Origin: 2-02-FULL-66-14 sp037443705
GTDB taxonomy: Bacteria; Pseudomonadota; Gammaproteobacteria; Burkholderiales; SG8-39
DNA: 9,255 nucleotides
NCBI GenBank assembly: GCA_037443705.1
Contig: JBBINV010000092.1
Location: 1 to 9,255 of the forward strand
Direction of reading: 5' to 3'
Below, in pieces: positions 5,529-9,255 of this stretch. How positions within the stretch are numbered: the first letter of the stretch is position 1; every line of letters begins with the position of its first letter. Below the pieces are notes generated by a model. The model was given only the letters and a program-made list of their open reading frames with translations. It ran no database searches and had not been told where the DNA came from. Both the position numbers and the translations under genes were made by a program.

Positions 5529-7244
5529 GTGGCTTCCGGGGAGCAGCCCGAGCTTCCTCTCCCCTTCCCCGAATTCACCGGGGACATGCCGCTGCTTCCG
5601 GCGCGCATGGTGAACGAATACCAGTATTGCCCGCGGCTCGCCTACCTCGAATGGGTGCAGGGCGAGTGGGCGGAATCCGCCGACACGGTCGAGGGGCGGC
5701 ACCGCCACAAGCGCGTCGATGCGCCCGCGGGCGAGCTGCCCGAGCCCGGCGCCGCAGAGCCCGAAGAGCGCATCCACGCACGCTCGGTGACGCTTTCTTC
5801 GGCGCGGCTTGGCCTCATCGCGAAGATCGATCTGGTGGAAGGCGCCGGCGACGCGGTGACGCCGGTGGATTACAAGCGCGGCAGGCGCCCGCACGTCGCC
5901 AAGGGCGCCTACGACCCCGAGCGAGTGCAGCTCTGCCTCCAGGGGCTGCTGCTGGAGGAGCACGGCTACAGGTGCTCCGAGGGCGTGCTCTATTTCGCGG
6001 AGAGCAAGGAGCGCGTGCGCGTGCCCTTCGACGAGGAGCTGCGCGCGCTCACGCGCAATGCCGTGGATGGCCTGCGCCTCGTCGCCGCCGGGGGGCAGAT
6101 CCCCCCGCCGCTCGAGAACAGCCCCAAGTGCCCGCGCTGCTCGCTTGTCGGCATCTGCCTTCCGGACGAAGTGAACTTCTTCCGCAAGGAGGAGGAGCCC
6201 CCGCGGCCGCTCGCCGTGGGGCGGGACGAAGCAATGCCGATGTACGTGCAGGCGAACCGCGCCAAGGTTTCGCGCAGCGGCGAGACGCTCGAAGTGTCCC
6301 TCGAGGACCAGGTCGTCAACAGCGCGCGCATCGGGGAAGTCTCGCAGCTCGTGCTGATGGGAAACGTCTACGTCACCACGCCGTGCCTCCAGGAGCTGAT
6401 GAGCCGCGGGATCCCGGTCACGTGGATGAGCTACGGCGGCTGGTTCATGGGGCACACGATCGGCACCGGACACAAGAACGTGGAGCTGCGCGCGGCGCAA
6501 TACCGCGCGAGCTTCGACGAGCGGCGCTGCCTCGCGATCGCGAAGGGACTCGTCGAGGCGAAGATCCTGAACGGCAGGACGCTCCTTCGGCGCAACTGGC
6601 GGCCGGAGGAGAAACCCGAGGCGTTGCTCGAAGGCGCGAAGCGGGACGCGGAGGCCGCGCGGCGCGCGAAAGGCCTGCCGGAGCTCCTCGGCGCGGAAGG
6701 CAACGCCGCGGCGCGCTACTTCGGCGCCTTCGCCAACCTCATCAAGCCCGGCGACACGGCATCGGGCGAATTCGATTTCGACTTCACCGCGCGCAACCGC
6801 CGGCCGCCGACCGATCCGGTGAACGCGCTGCTCTCGTTCTCGTACGCGATGCTCGTGCGCACGTTCGCGGTGACGCTCGCCGCGGTAGGGTTCGATCCGT
6901 ACAGGGGCTACTACCACCAGCCGCGCTACGGGCGCCCGGCGCTCGCGCTCGACCTCATGGAGCCCTTCCGGCCACTGATCGCGGACTCCGCCGTGCTGAT
7001 GGCGATTAACAACGGCGAAGTGCGGCCTTCCGACTTCGTGCGCTCGGGGCGCGCGGTCGCGCTCTCACCCGACGGCCGCAAGCGCTTCATCGCCGGCTTC
7101 GAGCGGCGCCTGAGCCAGGAGATCACGCATCCGCTTTTCGGCTACCGTGTAAGCTACCGGCGCCTGATCGAGATCCAGGCACGGCTCCTCGGGCGGCACC
7201 TGCTCGGCGAGCTCGACGACTACCCCAACCTCGTGACGAGGTGA
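5529..7244 (+). CDS. cas4-cas1: Cas4-Cas1 fusion, spacer acquisition nuclease-integrase
   Basis: 571 residues, a fusion typical of type I-G loci. Cas4 part (about 20-218): RecB-like nuclease with the iron-sulfur cysteines C34 (YCPRLAYLEW) and C201/C204/C210 (CPRCSLVGIC), metal ligands D101 and D114 with K116 (VDYKRG), and the QxxxY-like VQLCLQGLLLEEHGY region (133-147). Cas1 part (about 237-571): catalytic triad E390 (LLGAEGNAAARYF), H463 (YYHQPRYGRP) and D475/E478 (LDLMEPFRP). Cas4 trims and orients prespacers by PAM; Cas1 with Cas2 integrates them at the leader-proximal repeat. All key residues are present, so it looks active. The GTG at 5529 is the listed start; the ATG at 5586 (M20, MPLLPARMVNEYQYCPR) is an equally credible start close to the conserved region. 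Cas2 follows after 3 nt. Confidence 0.95.
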   Translation: MASGEQPELPLPFPEFTGDMPLLPARMVNEYQYCPRLAYLEWVQGEWAESADTVEGRHRHKRVDAPAGELPEPGAAEPEERIHARSVTLSSARLGLIAKIDLVEGAGDAVTPVDYKRGRRPHVAKGAYDPERVQLCLQGLLLEEHGYRCSEGVLYFAESKERVRVPFDEELRALTRNAVDGLRLVAAGGQIPPPLENSPKCPRCSLVGICLPDEVNFFRKEEEPPRPLAVGRDEAMPMYVQANRAKVSRSGETLEVSLEDQVVNSARIGEVSQLVLMGNVYVTTPCLQELMSRGIPVTWMSYGGWFMGHTIGTGHKNVELRAAQYRASFDERRCLAIAKGLVEAKILNGRTLLRRNWRPEEKPEALLEGAKRDAEAARRAKGLPELLGAEGNAAARYFGAFANLIKPGDTASGEFDFDFTARNRRPPTDPVNALLSFSYAMLVRTFAVTLAAVGFDPYRGYYHQPRYGRPALALDLMEPFRPLIADSAVLMAINNGEVRPSDFVRSGRAVALSPDGRKRFIAGFERRLSQEITHPLFGYRVSYRRLIEIQARLLGRHLLGELDDYPNLVTR

Positions 7245-7247
7245 CCC

Positions 7248-7538
7248 TTGGACGAGCACCTGTACATCGTGGCCTACGACATCGCCGACCCGAAGCGCTG
7301 GCGGCGCGTGTTCAAGCTGATGAACGGCTATGGCGAGTGGCTCCAGCTCTCGGTCTTCCAGTGCCGCCTGAGCCGCCGCCGCCACGCCGAAATGATTCAG
7401 CTGCTTGACGGCATCATCCAGCACAAGGACGATCACGTCATCGCGATGGAAATAGGGCCCGCGGAGTCGATCAGGCCCAGGATCGTGAGCCTCGGCAAGG
7501 ACTTCCAGCCGATCGCCCGCGAGCCGGTCATCGTGTAG
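7248..7538 (+). CDS. cas2: Cas2, spacer-integration partner of Cas1
   Basis: 96 residues with the Cas2 ferredoxin-like pattern: first strand LYIVAYDIAD with conserved Asp11, then PKRWRRVFKLMNGYGEWLQL and the SVFQCRLS strand, and a C-terminal IAREPVIV strand used for dimerisation. It forms the central dimer that holds the prespacer between Cas1 dimers. The start is TTG at 7248, supported by GAGGTGA just upstream, which overlaps the cas4-cas1 stop codon (7242-7244), so the two genes are translationally coupled. Length is normal for the family. It is the last cas gene before the leader. Confidence 0.94.
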   Translation: MDEHLYIVAYDIADPKRWRRVFKLMNGYGEWLQLSVFQCRLSRRRHAEMIQLLDGIIQHKDDHVIAMEIGPAESIRPRIVSLGKDFQPIAREPVIV

Positions 7539-7769
7539 CGGCGCGTCGCGAACGGGAGCTTCATGCCTCGCCGCGTGCGTGCGAGCGCTCCGGTGAAGCG
7601 CCAATCCGCATGGAGCGCTCGCGAAGCGGCAAGTTCTTTAACAATCAGGATAAAATGCCCGCGAAGCCGAGTTGAGCACATCCCGGCCGAGACAATTTGC
7701 GGCACGTTCCGTGCAGCGCTCGCAAGCTTCCTCTGCGAGCCCCGCAGGATGCGCCTTCCCGACCGGGCC
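7539..7769 (+). promoter_or_regulatory. CRISPR leader
   Basis: 231 bp between cas2 and the first repeat. The one AT-rich patch, GTTCTTTAACAATCAGG followed by TAAAAT (7633-7656), recalls the TTCTTTAACA segments of many proteobacterial leaders and is the likely promoter region; TAAAAT could serve as -10, with no good -35. Two direct repeats of GAGCGCTC followed by GAAGCG start 30 bp apart (7583 and 7613). Two adjacent inverted repeats lie nearer the array: GCACG-TTC-CGTGC (7702-7714) and GCTCGCA with TGCGAGC (7718-7740). The side is fixed by the cas2-leader-array order and by ATTGAAGC at the downstream end of each repeat. No protein-coding gene is supported here. Confidence 0.72.
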
Positions 7770-9181
7770 ATTTCCGCGACCGAAAGGCCGCGGCCTCATT
7801 GAAGCGAGGCCCGAGCGAAATCGGCGCGCGAAAGATACGCATTTCCGCGACCGAAAGGCCGCGGCCTCATTGAAGCCCCTTGTTCGCACCCAAGACGTTC
7901 GCCCTGAACGTCCCCATTTCCGCGACCGAAAGGCCGCGGCCTCATTGAAGCTTCGGCATACTCTTTCGGATCGGCGTTCGCGCCTGCATTTCCGCGACCG
8001 AAAGGCCGCGGCCTCATTGAAGCGGAGGATTGGGATGTTGAAGATGTCCCAACTCGCATCATTTCCGCGACCGAAAGGCCGCGGCCTCATTGAAGCGAAG
8101 TCGGACGATGAGCACCTGGCCGGGCGCGGCAAGGATTTCCGCGACCGAAAGGCCGCGGCCTCATTGAAGCCTTCGCGGGCTTCGCTGGCTGCAAGATGTC
8201 GCCTTCATTTCCGCGACCGAAAGGCCGCGGTCTCATTGAAGCCAACAGGGCCACCGCAGTGACGCGCCCGCCCGTCGCGATTTCCGCGACCGAAAGGCCG
8301 CGGCCTCATTGAAGCTTCGTCACCGACGACACCAACTGGGAGGTGATCATCATTTCCGCGACCGAAAGGCCGCGGCCTCATTGAAGCATCATGGGCAAGA
8401 CGAAGGACTCGGGCGGCACGGCCATTTCCGCGACCGAAAGGCCGCGGCCTCATTGAAGCCGCGCATTAGCGCGGAATCCGCAGCGCCCGATGATTTATTT
8501 CCGCGACCGAAAGGCCGCGGCCTCATTGAAGCTCAAACATCACGATCCTCCCTCGTGAAAAAAAGCGCAATTTCCGCGACCGAAAGGCCGCGGCCTCATT
8601 GAAGCTGAGGGGCGCAAGCGTGTTGCTGATGCGGGCTAGGCCATTTCCGCGACCGAAAGGCCGCGGCCTCATTGAAGCCTCAGTCCAGCGACGATGTCGA
8701 AGTTCGCCGCGTGATTTCCGCGACCGAAAGGCCGCGGCCTCATTGAAGCTCGCGCGGCTGTGCTCGCGCGCGGCGTCGCGGTCGTTATTTCCGCGACCGA
8801 AAGGCCGCGGCCTCATTGAAGCAAGGACTGGCGGATCGCGTCGTGGCTCTACAAGGGTATTTCCGCGACCGAAAGGCCGCGGCCTCATTGAAGCGAGTGC
8901 AGGGCCTTCTTCTCCTCGGGTCTGAGGTCATTTCCGCGACCGAAAGGCCGCGGCCTCATTGAAGCGCCGAAGTGTGCGTGCTCGTATGACCATCCTCGCC
9001 TATTTCCGCGACCGAAAGGCCGCGGCCTCATTGAAGCATCGTCCTGGTCACCTTCTCGGTGGCGATGCTGCCGCATTTCCGCGACCGAAAGGCCGCGGCC
9101 TCATTGAAGCTTCGGCACGCGCGACGAGTTCGCCAAGAAAGTGCGATTTCCGCGACCGAAAGGCCGCGGCCTCATTGAAGC
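7770..9181 (+). CRISPR. Type I-G CRISPR array, 20 repeats and 19 spacers
   Basis: Twenty 36-bp repeats start at 7770, 7841, 7916, 7988, 8061, 8135, 8207, 8280, 8352, 8424, 8497, 8570, 8643, 8714, 8787, 8859, 8930, 9002, 9075 and 9146. Each begins ATTTCCGCGACC and ends CCTCATTGAAGC. All are identical except repeat 7, which has T for C at position 25 (8231). Spacers are unique and, in order, 35, 39, 36, 37, 38, 36, 37, 36, 36, 37, 37, 37, 35, 37, 36, 35, 36, 37 and 35 bp. Repeat positions 5-24 form a hairpin: 5 bp, one A-C mismatch, 2 bp and a GAAA tetraloop. The last 8 nt, ATTGAAGC, match the usual type I crRNA 5' handle, so transcription is rightward. No degenerate terminal repeat is seen, suggesting that the true leader-distal end is missing or displaced. 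Confidence 0.98.
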
Positions 9182-9201
9182 GCAATATACGCTCGGCGCG
9201 G

Positions 9202-9255
9202 TGTCACTGATCGCCGTAAAGGAGCCGGGTGTGATCGGCGTAATGGAGCCAGTTT
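9202..9255. mobile_element. Probable end of an IS21-like insertion sequence (runs off the window)
   Basis: After the last repeat, 20 nt (9182-9201) look like a cut spacer. The sequence then begins TGTCACTGATCGCCG and contains two near-identical units 24 bp apart: GATCGCCGTAAAGGAGCCGG (9209-9228) and GATCGGCGTAATGGAGCCAG (9233-9252), 17 of 20 identical. A TG-starting end followed by several short direct repeats (transposase-binding units) is characteristic of IS21-family termini, and the unit recalls ends of IS21-like elements in Proteobacteria. No transposase gene is in the window, so the family call rests on the end structure alone. Confidence 0.5.

Noticed and set aside
5355..6917. A 520-codon minus-strand frame opposite cas4-cas1
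   Set aside because: Shadow frame: the plus strand carries all Cas4 and Cas1 catalytic residues in order, and the minus product has no recognisable motif.
8024..8060. Inverted repeat TTGGGA...TCCCAA inside spacer 4 as a possible special structure
   Set aside because: A 6-bp stem in one spacer is expected by chance among 19 and most likely belongs to the source protospacer.
7563..9210. Many open frames running through the array on both strands, giving peptides such as FRDRKAAASLK and MRPRPFGRGN
   Set aside because: The 36-bp repeat has a length divisible by three and lacks stops in several frames, so repeats translate into the same peptide again and again. These are array artefacts, not proteins.

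Overview
The window is a very GC-rich chromosomal segment with Pseudomonadota-type gene content. A betaproteobacterium is my best guess, from base composition and protein style, not from a marker gene. It holds the downstream part of a type I-G (formerly I-U) CRISPR-Cas locus. Layout: the 3' part of csb2 (Cas5-Cas6-like effector subunit) at the left edge; about 4.5 kb of accessory genes; a cas4-cas1 fusion; cas2; a leader of about 230 bp; and an array of 20 repeats and 19 complete spacers. The array appears to be cut by the end of an insertion sequence at the right edge. The rest of the effector operon (cas3, cas8, csb1/cas7) would lie to the left, outside the window.

In described I-G loci csb2 is normally followed directly by cas4-cas1 and cas2. 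Here they are separated by: a FitA-like antitoxin and a PIN (VapC/FitB-like) toxin gene broken by an internal deletion with frameshift; a Uma2-family PD-(D/E)XK protein; a leftward gene of unknown function (301 aa, predicted all-helical); a large rightward GHKL ATPase (611 aa, MutL/Hsp90/MORC-type ATP site with a C-terminal Ig-like segment); and a 31-codon remnant that looks like a second Uma2 gene reduced to its two ends. Two of the cargo genes are therefore decayed by internal deletion, while the GHKL ATPase, the 301-aa gene and one Uma2 gene look intact.

Working model: Cas4-Cas1 and Cas2 select, trim and integrate spacers at the leader end (7539-7769). The array is transcribed rightward and its RNA is processed at the repeat hairpin by the Cas6-like part of Csb2, leaving an ATTGAAGC 5' handle. 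Because the insert includes an opposing gene, cas4-cas1-cas2 probably uses its own promoter near 5350. The most interesting items are the GHKL ATPase and its divergent unknown neighbour inside the cas operon, the Uma2 remnant next to cas4-cas1, and the array apparently interrupted in its 20th spacer by an IS21-like end.
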